Of a DNA stretch of 64,000 nucleotides, positions 12,664 to 23,145 are shown one piece after another. The notes under the pieces were generated by a model. That model saw only the letters and a program-made list of their open reading frames with translations. It ran no database searches and was not told the DNA's origin. Both the position numbers and the translations under genes were made by a program. The stretch's first letter is position 1. Each line of letters opens with the position of its first letter. The DNA is taken from positions 2,944,809 to 3,008,808 of the forward strand of contig BCKK01000002.1 in NCBI GenBank assembly GCA_001600615.1, written 5' to 3'. This DNA is from Dioszegia crocea (taxonomy: Eukaryota > Basidiomycota > Tremellomycetes > Tremellales > Bulleribasidiaceae).

Positions 12664-12960
12664 CTACTTCCCTGCGACCCTAAGCCTTCCATCGTCCGTG
12701 ACGACCAATGTGCGACCAGGGAGCGCGGATGCAGAGGGTGGAGCGCCCTCCGTGCTCGTGGTCATGGCGACAGCATCGGTGCGGGTAGAGGCGCTGCTGG
12801 GAGGCGTCGAGGTCATGATTGTGGTGCCATCGGTGCATGCGCGGGGCGATGTCCGCTCAGGGTGGCGAGGCTCTGGGTTGTTGCATTTGCAGCTCAGGGA
12901 TTTCCACTCGATCCCATCCTCCCCTGCGGACTCTGAGGCTGCGGTTGACATGGAAGACAT
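12664..12960 (-). CDS. Possible small protein of unknown function (98 aa)
   Basis: Single-exon minus-strand ORF, MSSMSTAASESAGEDG... to ...LRVAGK. Reasons to keep it: codon use resembles the neighbours, the start context is good (CAAACAATGTC) and a pyrimidine-rich leader lies upstream. The protein is Ser/Thr/Pro-rich with one CKC pair and shows no domain, signal peptide or membrane segment I recognise. It could be chance, or one exon of a larger minus-strand gene, since coding-like stretches continue at 13340-13800. Confidence 0.35.
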   Translation of the reverse strand: MSSMSTAASESAGEDGIEWKSLSCKCNNPEPRHPERTSPRACTDGTTIMTSTPPSSASTRTDAVAMTTSTEGAPPSASALPGRTLVVTDDGRLRVAGK

Positions 12961-14269
12961 TGTTTGATGTACGCGGGGATTGGGTGCTTGGTGGTTGTAA
13001 GACGAGGTGGAGGGTCAAGACAGGGAAGTCGGGAGGGGCAGCCTTAAGTCTTTCTCCATGTGCATCGAAAAGAAGCCGGGGGTCCCAAACGCCCAGAGCT
13101 GCCATAGCTCATCCTTTGACTAGGATCGTCATGCGTAGTCCCTCGGTCGTCCGGTATGGCGTCATGTCGCGACATGAAGAACTGCGAGCCATCATTCGAC
13201 AGCAGTGAGATTATGACTATGCAGCGCTAGGATAACGAGTACAAATCCATGCATGACTCGTGTCCCGCAACTCCTGCAGACTCTGTACATCCTCAACTTG
13301 TCGCCAGCCATAACCCACCAGAAGGCTTCCGGCGCGCGCAGATCAGCTAGTTATCCGACACTATTGCGCCTTGTCGTTTGATTCTGCGAAGCAGTTGACG
13401 TCGTGAATGTATGGGCGGACTTCGTGGACATGGAGGGGTCCTTCTTTGTGGAACTTTGGAGGGTGCTAGCTGGCAGAAGACTGGAAGGAGGGAATCTTTC
13501 AGGTTCGCCGGCACCTCACATGAGTCCCCAGAAGCTGTCAGGTAACACGCTGTCTTGGGTCTGGTCGCGAGAATCGTCGTTGGCGCCGTCTGCGGCGGGT
13601 GTAGATGTAGATCCCATCGTATGAGCTGTCCAAGGTGGGGACGTTTGCAATACAGATGAGGTACTGCGTTTGAGGATTGAGATCGAGGTACGAATGACAA
13701 AGACATAGTGCGGAGCGAGGCCAAGACGGTACGTCGTGGGGTTCCTTTGATGTCAGCACAGCTGTCAACCATGGCGTTACCTGGCAGCCAGTGTGGTTGA
13801 TATTCTAGAACATTTGTAGCCGGCGGAAGGACTGCATACTGAATGTTAGGTAGCTGAGGCGTGGCTTGTGAAGCTGTCTGTCGCGAAGTATCATGTCCCG
13901 ATTTTCGGGGGACTGAGGGACGTGCATGGCGAGGTGTGTGTGTGTGTGTGTGTTTCGGATGCAGAAGTAAGTTCGGGTAGCTTGGCTTCTTCGAAGCTCA
14001 TCGATTCATTCCTCGACTGTATCTCGACCTCAAACATTACCTGTATCGTCACATCTCTCCTCTCTACCCGCCCATACTCATATCCACCTTCACCTCCACC
14101 TCCACCCCGCTTCCCCACTTCAGATCTCACTCCCCCATTCTGCACGTGTTTCGACTCGAAATTCCAAGAATTTCCGCATCTGTCCATCGCATTTGACCGA
14201 GAGTTCCCGCCTCCTCTTTCCCGGCGATATCTTTGGAAGCCCACCGGTCCGATAACAGAAGCAGCGACG
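12961..14269. other. Long gap before the alanine aminotransferase; unresolved
   Basis: About 1.3 kb. The right part (13,950-14,269) is CT-rich and looks like the ALT leader. Minus-strand segments around 13220-13320 and 13350-13800 have coding-like composition and some plausible splice signals (for example an intron with CTGAC branch at about 13742-13777), but I could not build one consistent reading frame. Also contains the GT microsatellite at 13934-13953. Confidence 0.4.
13934..13953. repeat. (GT)10 dinucleotide microsatellite
   Basis: Ten perfect GT units in the upstream region of the alanine aminotransferase gene, about 320 bp before its start codon. Confidence 0.95.
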
Positions 14270-16081
14270 ATGGGGCCCACTCATCACTGCCTCTTATCAA
14301 TGACCGCTGCGGGTAGATTGGGAAGCCGCGCATTCTCACTCAGCGCAACGTCAATTGCCCTCCCTTCTACTCGTTCCTTTACCCTACAAACCTCTTCTAT
14401 CCTCAACACCCACCGGTCCACCTCGGCATTCACTCCGATCTCTCGATCTTTCCACACCACCATGTCCCCCTCCCAATCTAACGGCCATGGCCCTGCCAAA
14501 GGGCTCACCAAGGATAACATGAACCCTGCTGTCCTCAACGTATCCTATGCCGTCCGAGGCGAGCTTGCTCTCAAAGCGGACAAGTACGCCCACCAACTCG
14601 CAGATGGCGAGGGTGGAGACTTGCCATTCGACCGGGTCGTCACTGCCAACATTGGAAACCCGCAGCAGAAGGGTCTGGACCAGCGGCCGATAACGTTTTG
14701 GCGTCAGGTCATCAGTTTGCTGGAGTACCCGGCGTTAATGGAGGAGCATATCGAGCTGGCGAGGAAGATCTACCCCGAGGATGCGATCAAGAGGGCAAAG
14801 ACGCTACATGCGGAGATTGGGTCGACGGGAGCGTACACCCACTCCAAGGGTATCTTGGGTATTAGGAAGAACGTCGCCAAGTACATTGAGGGTACGTGAT
14901 ACCCTGGCTGCGTCGGTTTTTGCTGACTTGCCAGAGCGAGATGGATACCCAGCCGACCCCGAGTCCATCTTCCTTACTGCCGGTGCATCCGCCGGTGTGT
15001 CTTTGCTTATGGGCGCAGCCCTGCAGAAGGGAGACGGCGTTATGATCCCCATCCCCCAATATCCACTCTACACTGCTACCCTCGCCTATCTCTCAGCGGA
15101 AGCACTCCCATACTACCTCGACGAAGCCGGTGGCTGGTCGATGTCATATGACTCACTCAAAGAGACCATCTCCAAAGCCCGATCATCCAACACCCCTGTC
15201 AAAGCTTTGGTCATCATCAACCCCGGAAACCCCACCGGTGGATGTCTCGCTGAGGAGTCGATGCGTGACGTCGTACAATTGTGTTACGACGAGGGCATTT
15301 TGCTCATGGCGGACGAGGTGTATCAGGCCAACATCTTCGAGCCGGAGACCAAGCCGTTCGTGTCGTTCAAAAAGGTCGTACGGAGCATGTCCAAGGAGGT
15401 GGCAGAGGGGACGCAATTAATTTCGTTCCACTCTATCTCGAAGGGAACGTCGGGAGAGTGTGGACGGAGAGGTGGCTACTTTGAGCTCACCAACATCAAC
15501 GAGGAGGTCGCAGACCAGGTCTACAAGATGGCCAGTATATCTCTTTGCCCACCCGTAACGGGTCAGGTCAGTGATGTTCACACTCAAGGTGAATTCTGCT
15601 GACAGCCGATAGGTCGGTGTGGATCTTCTCGTTGCACCCCCTCAAAAAGGTGACGAGTCATACGAACAATGGCACACCGAGACATCTACCACCCTCGCCA
15701 ACTTAAAATCCCGATCCCAACTCATGTCGGACCGCTTCAACGCTTTGCCGGGCATGTCATGCCAGCCGGCCGACGGAGCCATGTACCTCTTCCCCCAGAT
15801 CGAAATGCCGCAGAAGGCGGTCGATGAGGCCAAGAACCAGGGCAAGGAGGCGGACGTGATGTATGCTTTGGACCTACTTGGTGAGTTTCTCCCTGGCCGA
15901 GTGATTGATCCTGGCTGACCGGTAAATAGATGCTACCGGAATCTGCGCAGTGGCGGGATCTGGTTTCGGTCAAGTCAAGGGAACGTACCACGTCCGAGTC
16001 ACAGCGCTGTGTCCTGGTACTGAGGACTACGTTGGCAAAATTGAGAAGTTCCACAAGGACTTTATGGAGAAGTACCAGTAG
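14270..16081 (+). CDS. ALT1: Alanine aminotransferase, probable mitochondrial presequence
   Basis: PLP enzyme converting alanine and 2-oxoglutarate to pyruvate and glutamate. Four exons: 14270-14891, 14935-15566, 15613-15880, 15930-16081; 557 residues. Family motifs: NIGNPQQKGLDQRPITFWRQ, the GSTGAYTHSKG loop, IINPGNPTGG, MADEVYQANIF, and HSISKGTSGECGRRGGYFE carrying the PLP-binding lysine. The first ~65 residues are rich in Ser/Arg/Ala and poor in acids, as in a mitochondrial targeting signal. In-frame ATGs at 14300 (MTAAGRLGSRAFS) and 14462 (MSPSQSNGHG) are alternative starts; the latter would remove the presequence and give a cytosolic form. Which start dominates is inference. Confidence 0.94.
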
Positions 16082-16391
16082 AGGAACAGCATTTGGGTGG
16101 GGCGCTGAGGGTTTATTTGGCATCCTGCTCTGTTTTTAGAAATAATTGTCAATAGATCTACTGCTAGCTGTTAGGGCCATCTTGATCATGTATGGGTTTC
16201 GGTAATACACAGAGAGTGGCCAGGGAGAGGCAAATGCAAGGGCGGAGGGTTGCAAGAGGTGTGACTAGTTGAAAATCTCGACTCAACATTTCGCGCCCAA
16301 TTTGAGTTCTCATCCAGCCATTCTATTGTGACCCTACAAATTGCGATTCATCCTCCCCCATCCTCGTCAACGACTTTCAGGAGCTCTCAAC
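16082..16391 (+). promoter_or_regulatory. Promoter region of the eIF2B delta gene
   Basis: 310 bp without a gene. Contains TTTCGCGC (16289-16296), which matches the E2F/MBF-type consensus, about 100 bp before the start codon. Confidence 0.4.
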
Positions 16392-18092
16392 ATGCCCGAA
16401 CCCATAGCGTCTGCATCGAGCTCCGCTCCAGCAGCGTCAGTCCCAGCCAAACCAAAACCTGCCAAACAGGCAAAACCAGCCCCAACCCCCGTCGACTCGT
16501 CTAAACCAAAAGAGAAGTCCGCAAAGGATATAAAGAAGGAGAAACGGGCTGCAGCTGTAGCTCAGCGCGGAGGAGGGGATGATCCTCGACATGCACCACC
16601 AGGACCGTCGAGCGGGTCTAAGCCCGACAACAAGGGCCTGGCGGGGGTCGCTCAACCTCCTTTAAATCGCTCAACGTCTTCTCAACCCCAATCATCACCC
16701 GCAGGTCCCGGCGCTGCTGTCCCACCGCACGCACGCCGTCCGGCTCCTCTGACATCGGACGCGTCGTACGTGCTGCCCCCTACACCATCTCAATCCCTCT
16801 TCTTCTCCCACCTCCCTATTCTCACACCACCCTCGACCGCCCCCGCCATCCGGTCCGGAAAGATCCACCCTCTCGTCATTCGTCTCGGATGCCTAATGGC
16901 GTCTGGGGCTCTGAGGGGTTCAAATGCACGCACAACGGGTCTACTATTGGCATTTAGAGAGGTAGTCAGGGACTATGCCAGTCCCGAAAATGCCGTCCTG
17001 TGGAAAGATCTGCCAGGGCATCTCAGTCCGATGATTGCTTGGCTGGAAGGGTGTCGGCCTAAAGGTGCTGGGGGCGGGAATGCTATTCGGTGGTTGAAGG
17101 GAGAGATAAATAGGCTAGGAGAGGAAGATGAAGAGCGGACTGAGGCTGAGGTAGGTCTACTTGTGGATGATCGAGCCGTCGCTGACATTGGCAGCAAAAG
17201 GAATACCTCGTCCAGGCGATTGGACATTATATCCGAGATCGCATTGAGTTTGCCGATCAGATTATAGCTAGGGAGGCGAGGCAGAAGATCAAGTCTGGAG
17301 ATGTGATTGTGACGTATGCAAGGTGAGTCTACATCCCAGCGCGGATAATCGACAAACGACGGAGCAGGGGAGCGCAATATGCTTGGATCCAAGGGGACTG
17401 TACTGACTCCCAGATCTTCCGTGGTCGAGCTCTGCCTCGTCGAGGCGTGGAAGGAGATGCGCAAGGAAGACCCAGAAGCTTCATTCGAAGTGATTGTGGT
17501 GGATTCTGCCCCATTACACGAAGGCGAGTTCTCCCCCTCCGTGTCCTCATCCAGAAACTTACACTACCAGGTCGAAATCTTCTCCAAGCGCTCACTGCCC
17601 ACTCAATACCAACAACCTACACCCTCCTCACCTCCTTATCGCCCTTACTCTCCCGCACGTCCCTCGTCCTCCTCGGTGCTTCAGCGCTATATGCCAATGG
17701 CTCCCTACACGCTAGAGCAGGGACAGCTCTCGTCGCTATGCTCGCCAAGGAATATAGGGTCCCCGTCGTCGTTGCAGTTGAGACGTACAAGTTTACCGAT
17801 GGGACGCGGCTCGACGGTCTAGGCTCAAACGAGGTGGATCTGGATTGGATGGATGGGGCGTCTGGTGTTGATGCAGCGGCTAAGAAGGGGAAAGAGGGCG
17901 GTGCGAATTTGACAAGATTGGCATTGAGCTACGATTTGACCTCGGCAGAGTATATTACGGCGCTGTGTACTGAGGTGAGCCAGTCCAGAGAAAAGATATA
18001 CGATTAGAATGTCCGTGCTGATGTTGCAGATCGGCTTCATCCCGCCCAGCTCTGTCCCCACAGTCACTGGGAAAGCCAGCTCGGTCGTTTAG
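16392..18092 (+). CDS. GCD2: Translation initiation factor eIF2B subunit delta
   Basis: Regulatory subunit of eIF2B, the GDP-GTP exchange factor for eIF2, a target of eIF2-alpha phosphorylation. Five exons: 16392-17150, 17195-17322, 17414-17523, 17571-17974, 18030-18092; 487 residues. The N-terminus is the Lys/Ala/Pro-rich low-complexity arm typical of delta subunits (KSAKDIKKEKRAA). The C-terminal Rossmann-like IF-2B domain shows RSSVVELCLVEAW, VIVVDSAPLHEG, SLVLLGASALYANGSLHARAG and VPVVVAVETYKF, ending IGFIPPSSVPTV. Intron 3 (17524-17570) has a GC rather than GT donor (GCGAGT); no GT donor nearby restores the frame, so a GC-AG intron is the best reading. ATG at 16392 gives the normal N-terminus. 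Confidence 0.95.
17524..17570 (+). other. GC-AG intron in the eIF2B delta gene
   Basis: Donor GCGAGT after ...LHE-G, acceptor ACTACCAG. Using it joins HEG to RNLLQALTAHS exactly as the family requires. Confidence 0.75.
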
Positions 18093-18266
18093 ACCCTTAG
18101 AAGCTAGTCGTCACTGGGATGCCCGCCACACATCATACAGGAGTTTGAAGGATGCAAGCAAGATACAAAATCCAAGATACACAAACAGTCCTAATTGACT
18201 TATTCCCTCAGCATCTTCGGCCGGTCGTCCGGTGTGATGCACAGCCCAATCTAATCCACGCATACT

Positions 18267-21200
18267 TTAAGCCAGCACACTCTCCCGCCTCGATCCCCTC
18301 CTACCGCCCAGCATCTCAGTCACAGGCGGCATATTCTCCCTCTCACCTGCCCCCAATTCCCGCCTCATCACCCTATCCTTCACGGCCGTGCTTGTCTTCT
18401 GATCCTCCACCAACACGGCCCCGGCCCGCATTGTTCGCCCGTTAGTCTGCAGTGGCGTGGTATATGTCGCTGATGACCTTCTCCTATTGGCTGGCTCGGG
18501 TACGGTCGATCCAGCCACAATGGTCGATGGATGCAACTTGAAGCCTGTGTAATGTTGTGATGGCATAGGCGTCTGAACGCCAGCGTGGATATTTGAATTC
18601 TTGTTGGGTCCAGAATCCAGATTATGCCGATTTGAAGTAGAGAGAGGGGTGGCATGGCTGAATCGTGCAAGTTTTCGTTTAAGCTATTTTCCGATCAGTT
18701 CCAACCTGGTATAATAAAGGTATAGACTGACCAATTCGACTTCTTGCTGTTTACTGTCCAAAGCAACATTCAACATTTCCCTATCCTCCTTGAGCTCATT
18801 CTTCCTCCGTTGGAGATTGAGCAGATCGAGGTCTTTGCTGGACGTTTCGGTCCGGAGGCGATTGGCTTCATTCTCCAATAGCGCCATATCGCGCTGGGCA
18901 GCAGATACCGATTGTGAGAGTGAAGCTTGGGCTTGGTGTAGTGCCATTTTCAGCTGGAGATATCAGCTTGTGGCCTGTCACTTCGCAAGGATGTGGGCAG
19001 CTTACCTCCTGGACCATGACTTCCATATCACCATTGGCTCGCCTCTCCCCTTCGAGTTCTCGCTCCATTTCCACACGCTCCCTCTTCATCCCCTCCAGTT
19101 CCCTCTCCACTCTCTGAAGAGCATCCCGGAGCTGATCTTCCCTTTTCCAACCCTCCGCCGCCTTGTCCAACATCCCATGCAACCTCTGTATCTCGTCCTC
19201 ATCCGCCCTTCTCTCCAATTTCATCTCTTGCAGTGCCCTTTGGGCAGATTCCGCCTCCTGACCCGCCAATTCGACCTGTTGCTCCAGATCTAGTAGCCTA
19301 GCTTCCAATTGCCCATCTTGCCTGGACTGTCCAACCTGCATATCCCTCTCCCTCTCTTCCATCTCCCTGACCGACTGCTCCAGTCTCCCCCTTTCGTCAT
19401 GCCATCCCAATTCGGCCCGGCGACATTGCTCCACCTCACCTCTCAGCTCCGACCCCTCTCCCAAAGCCTTATGCAGCCTGATCTCCAGATCCCGAATCTC
19501 CCCCTCTACCTCCGCTCTCGCAGCCTGCTGGTCCCGCCCAGCAGTAGCCTGAGCAGACTTGGCCGCCAGTGGCGATGGCGTCGGCGAAGGGCTCAGCGAC
19601 TTTCTCTTGCTAGATGACGCAGCTGACTTCTGGGTTAGAGCCTGAGATCGAGCGGCAGAGGCCCTCATCTCATTCTCTACCAGTCTGAGGTTCATCTCCG
19701 CCAGTGCTTTGTCCCGCTCTTCCACCTCCCTCCCCAATTGCTGTGCAAGCTTGCGATACATGTCCAGCTCGGAAGTGATGGCTGCCGTGTGAGATTGGTG
19801 CGCTTCGAAGAGATTCTTCGTGGGGTTTGATAGGATACCGAGGGGTAGATGTGTATTCCGACCCAGCGAGCCCGCATACGCCGAAGGACGGAGAGAAGTG
19901 AGGGTTCCGCTGGGATTGAGAGTGGTAGAAAGGGGAGGTTTAGTCGGACAAGGTGTACCGGCAAAGAATGACGTTGCGGCGTCAAAGAACTCGGTGTCGT
20001 TACCTGGGGTGGGTACGCTACGAGGTTGCGTCGCGGTTCGGATAGGAGGTTCGGAGGTTGGGGATGTAGAGATAGGAGGTGCGGGCGATGATGGCAGGAA
20101 AGAGTGGAATGTGGTTTCGTCGGCCTGAGAGGTTCGACTGGCAGGGTTGGAAATGGATGTAGACTGTGTGAGAGGCCAGGACAGCTCTGCCTGCTCAGCG
20201 GACATATCGGCGAATATTGAAGCGTAGGCTTTTGTTGATCGGACAGGGAGTGGGGACGCGATGGTTGTTGGTTGTGAAGAGGGGGGCTGGGTGGGTGATG
20301 TTGAACGGGATTTGGTGCTCCGATTCAACGGTGATGGGATGGGAGAAAGTCGTCGTCGTATAGTCGGATTCTCGTCATCCTTTGGTACACTGAGTAGGCT
20401 AGACTGATCCCCTTTCATCCATGACACGCTGCTGATGTCCCCTGCGGTCGGCTGCGGGCTAAGGCTCGCCGGTCGTGGAGGTAGGAATGATGGCCCGGCC
20501 ATACTGCCTATTGAGAAAGACGTCTCGCCGCAGTCTGGCAGACTTGTTGATAGGAGATTTGAAACGTCCTCTTGGCCCTGCATCCGCATTTTCCACCGGT
20601 CCATGCTGATCTCTGGCGGGTTGATATCTTGGATGGAAATATCCCTTGAACAGCCCTCAAGCGGGATGAAGAGCGGGGAGGAATGAACTTCGGCTGTCCC
20701 CGTCCAGGGAACCTCAAGACTGAGACCTTCCGTCCCCTCGTCCTCGTCATCGTACTCCCCGAGAACCGTAGATCGCTCGGCGGAGACGACCGAGCTGGCA
20801 ACGAGAGATATCTCGCCCTCCTCGCCTGGCCGTTCCCAACTATCGTCCGGTTCGACTTCGGGTATGACCTGAACGGGAGTTGCCCGACGAGGGGACATAT
20901 TCGGTACCACCGAGAGCAGCTGAGAGAAGAATGAAGTGGATGTAGGTGGAGCGGGCGCTTGCTGCTTTTGGGGAGTGGACGGTCCACCGACCTCTTCTCG
21001 GGGAGTGATGACGCGAAAGCGATTCTTTGGGAAGAAGCGGACTGCCAAGTTAGTCTACAGCACTGTTACTCGATCAACTGGGGACACTCACCTCCATTTC
21101 CTGATCCTGGTGTACCCGCTGATCGTAATATCCCCTTAACCGCAGAATCCCCAACAGTCAAGAGCGAGCTCTGCAGCACGTTGATACTTGACACAGGCGT

Positions 21201-21430
21201 GATTTCCCTAGTACGCCTCTCCTCATCTTCAGCATCATCGATCTGAAGCATACTATCAGTCGAAAAGTCGTCAGGATCTGCTTAGATTTAGCTTCGCTAT
21301 GGCGATAACAGCCTAAAGTTGACTGACCAGCCGGATTGACAAGTGTCATCATACGTTTCGTGGCCTTCAGCCTGGAGGCAAGGGCCGGCACCGGTGGCGA
21401 GTCGCAGGCTGAGGGACTTGAGGTGGACAT
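18267..21430 (-). CDS. Large coiled-coil protein, possibly spindle-pole or cytoskeletal
   Basis: Function not recognised with certainty. Five exons (minus): 21430-21328, 21277-21092, 21041-19006, 18953-18732, 18683-18267; 987 residues, frame closes. An acidic N-terminal region (IDDAEDEERR) leads to KGILRSAGTPG followed by VRFFPKNRFRVITP (residues ~82-110), similar in style to the GIL-x-TPGT-x-V-x-F element of fungal spindle-pole proteins such as Cut12; this is a weak resemblance from memory. A Ser/Pro-rich disordered part follows, then a long coiled coil (about 500-850) with heptads such as LAQQLGREVEERDKALAEMN. The C-terminus is basic and ends RRESVLA. Tail-to-tail with GCD2 (174 bp) and head-to-head with SNU13. 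Confidence 0.8.
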
Positions 21431-21793
21431 GAAGAGCTCGATCCGGACTAGCCTGGGTTGTATTGGATGCTGTTGGTGCTGGTGATGGATGTGCCAGGAT
21501 AGAAGTCAGCCGCCAGCTTGTTTACGCTCTGCATACCCAAGTGCCCCGGAACCTTGCCGCGCAAAGGACCCCCCGGATATTCATTTCCCGCTTTTCTCCC
21601 GTTAGTTTCTATTTTTCGCCGCCCAGAAGCCTCGCCTCGTTTGCACCACACTACTCGTATACATCCAACCATCTACCACTCTCCTCTCGTCTTCTCCTTG
21701 TATACCAGACCAGGGATCTTTACCGAGTGAGGTCATACAATCGCTTCCCATACTTCGCATAGTCCCCACCAAAAAAAATCTTCAACATCCACA
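21431..21793. promoter_or_regulatory. Divergent promoter between the coiled-coil gene and SNU13
   Basis: 363 bp without a gene. The SNU13 side is CT-rich with an A-rich run just before the start, a common leader style here. Confidence 0.5.
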
Positions 21794-22357
21794 ATGTCGA
21801 CCCCCAACCCCAAGGCTTTCCCCCTCGCCAACGCTCAGTTGACCAACCAGGTAAATTTTCGTCTGTGGCTACGGCTACCTGCATTGGCTTTGTCTTGAAG
21901 CTGCATAGTACTGTTAGAAAACCGCTGATATGCTAGATCCTCGATCTTATTCAGCAGGCTTCCCACTACAAGCAGTTGAAGAAGGGGTAAGTCCACTCTT
22001 GCGTTATTTCGCAACTCTCAGCTGACCCTCAGTGCCAACGAGGCCACCAAGACCCTCAATCGAGGTATCTGCGAGTTCATCGTCATGACCGCCGACGTTG
22101 AGCCTATCGAGATCGTTCTCCACCTCCCCCTCCTCTGTGAGGACAAGAACGTTCCCTACGTCTTCCTGCCCTCCAAGACCGCTCTAGGTCGTGCGTGTGG
22201 TGTCTCCCGCCCCGTCATTGCTGCCAGCGTGACTACCAACGAGGCCCGGGAGCTCAACGCTCAGATCTTGGCTGTCAAGGTGAGCTGATCTGTTCGCGAG
22301 GTTGTGAAATGGCATCAGCTGATTAATTAGAACGAGATTGAGAAGCTGTTGATCTAA
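21794..22357 (+). CDS. SNU13: SNU13/15.5K, U4 snRNP and box C/D snoRNP protein
   Basis: Binds K-turns in U4 snRNA and box C/D snoRNAs, acting in splicing and rRNA methylation. Four exons: 21794-21850, 21937-21986, 22033-22279, 22331-22357; 126 residues, close to the usual 126-128. L7Ae-family sequence is clear: [63 protein letters not shown] and [16 protein letters not shown], ending NEIEKLLI. The last coding exon is 27 nt. Confidence 0.97.
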
Positions 22358-23145
22358 GGATAGCGTCAGGGCGGCGACATATAAGGTGGAGGATGATGCA
22401 TTGGTGATGTGAAGATACGGAGGGGTTCTTTCAGCGCATGGCGGACGCATCGTTACTCACCGGAGAAGCGTTGGTTGTTTTTCGCTGCACCGCAGGAGAC
22501 GCAGGCTCGTTGTACCTCGAAACACTCGTTCCCAACTCAGAGCTCGGATTGAGGATACCTTACGATTCTGGGTTGACTTAGCATCTGACTTGGACAGCGT
22601 GATCTGTATCTTCTGCGAGCTTCGACGGATCACGCGATGTTCAATCAAGCCAAACATGTTGCCCACATTGGGTGGAGCTGCGCGCTCATACAGCGCCGAA
22701 TCGACACCGATACGGGACGACTGATCATAGTCACCTCTTTCAGAAACACAGGTTGTAAAGAGACAGACGCTAGCGCTTCCCTCTGCATCATGACCTTAGA
22801 CGACAAGATTGGGAAAGCTGGATTCACACGCAGCGATACGGCAAGTTAGTGAAAGCCCTTTGCATGTCAATTTGTTGTGTCTCATCGTACTCCTTTCTAC
22901 CTGTAGCGTTACCCTATACTGGCGTCCATAGGTCTTGCAGACCCTCGCATAGCAGGCTTGAGTGGACCCGCCAGTATATATTTGCCACTTCCAGCGATTT
23001 TGCGCCAGTGGCAAAATGACGTAACGGCGCGCTTGAACCTTGTAGCAACAAATTCCTCCCATCTCATTCCTGATCTCTTATCCCTTCAATCACCCCTGCG
23101 ACCAAGTCTCGTTGTTCGAATAGGGTAGTCATCCGTTCTGACAAT
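22358..23145. promoter_or_regulatory. Intergenic region with an inverted repeat and a CRE-like site
   Basis: 788 bp without a supported gene. Near the downstream gene it has a perfect 9-bp inverted repeat (22981-22989 TTTGCCACT and 23007-23015 AGTGGCAAA, 17-nt spacer) directly followed by TGACGTAA (23017-23024), a CRE/ATF-like bZIP site. Confidence 0.5.
22981..23015. repeat. Perfect 9-bp inverted repeat
   Basis: Arms TTTGCCACT and AGTGGCAAA separated by 17 nt, about 130-165 bp upstream of the repeat-protein start; could be an operator-like site for a dimeric regulator or a transcript hairpin. Confidence 0.7.

Noticed and set aside
13868..14269. Extension of the alanine aminotransferase frame upstream
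   Set aside because: The frame stays open by chance through the GT microsatellite and CT-rich leader, but has no ATG before 14270.
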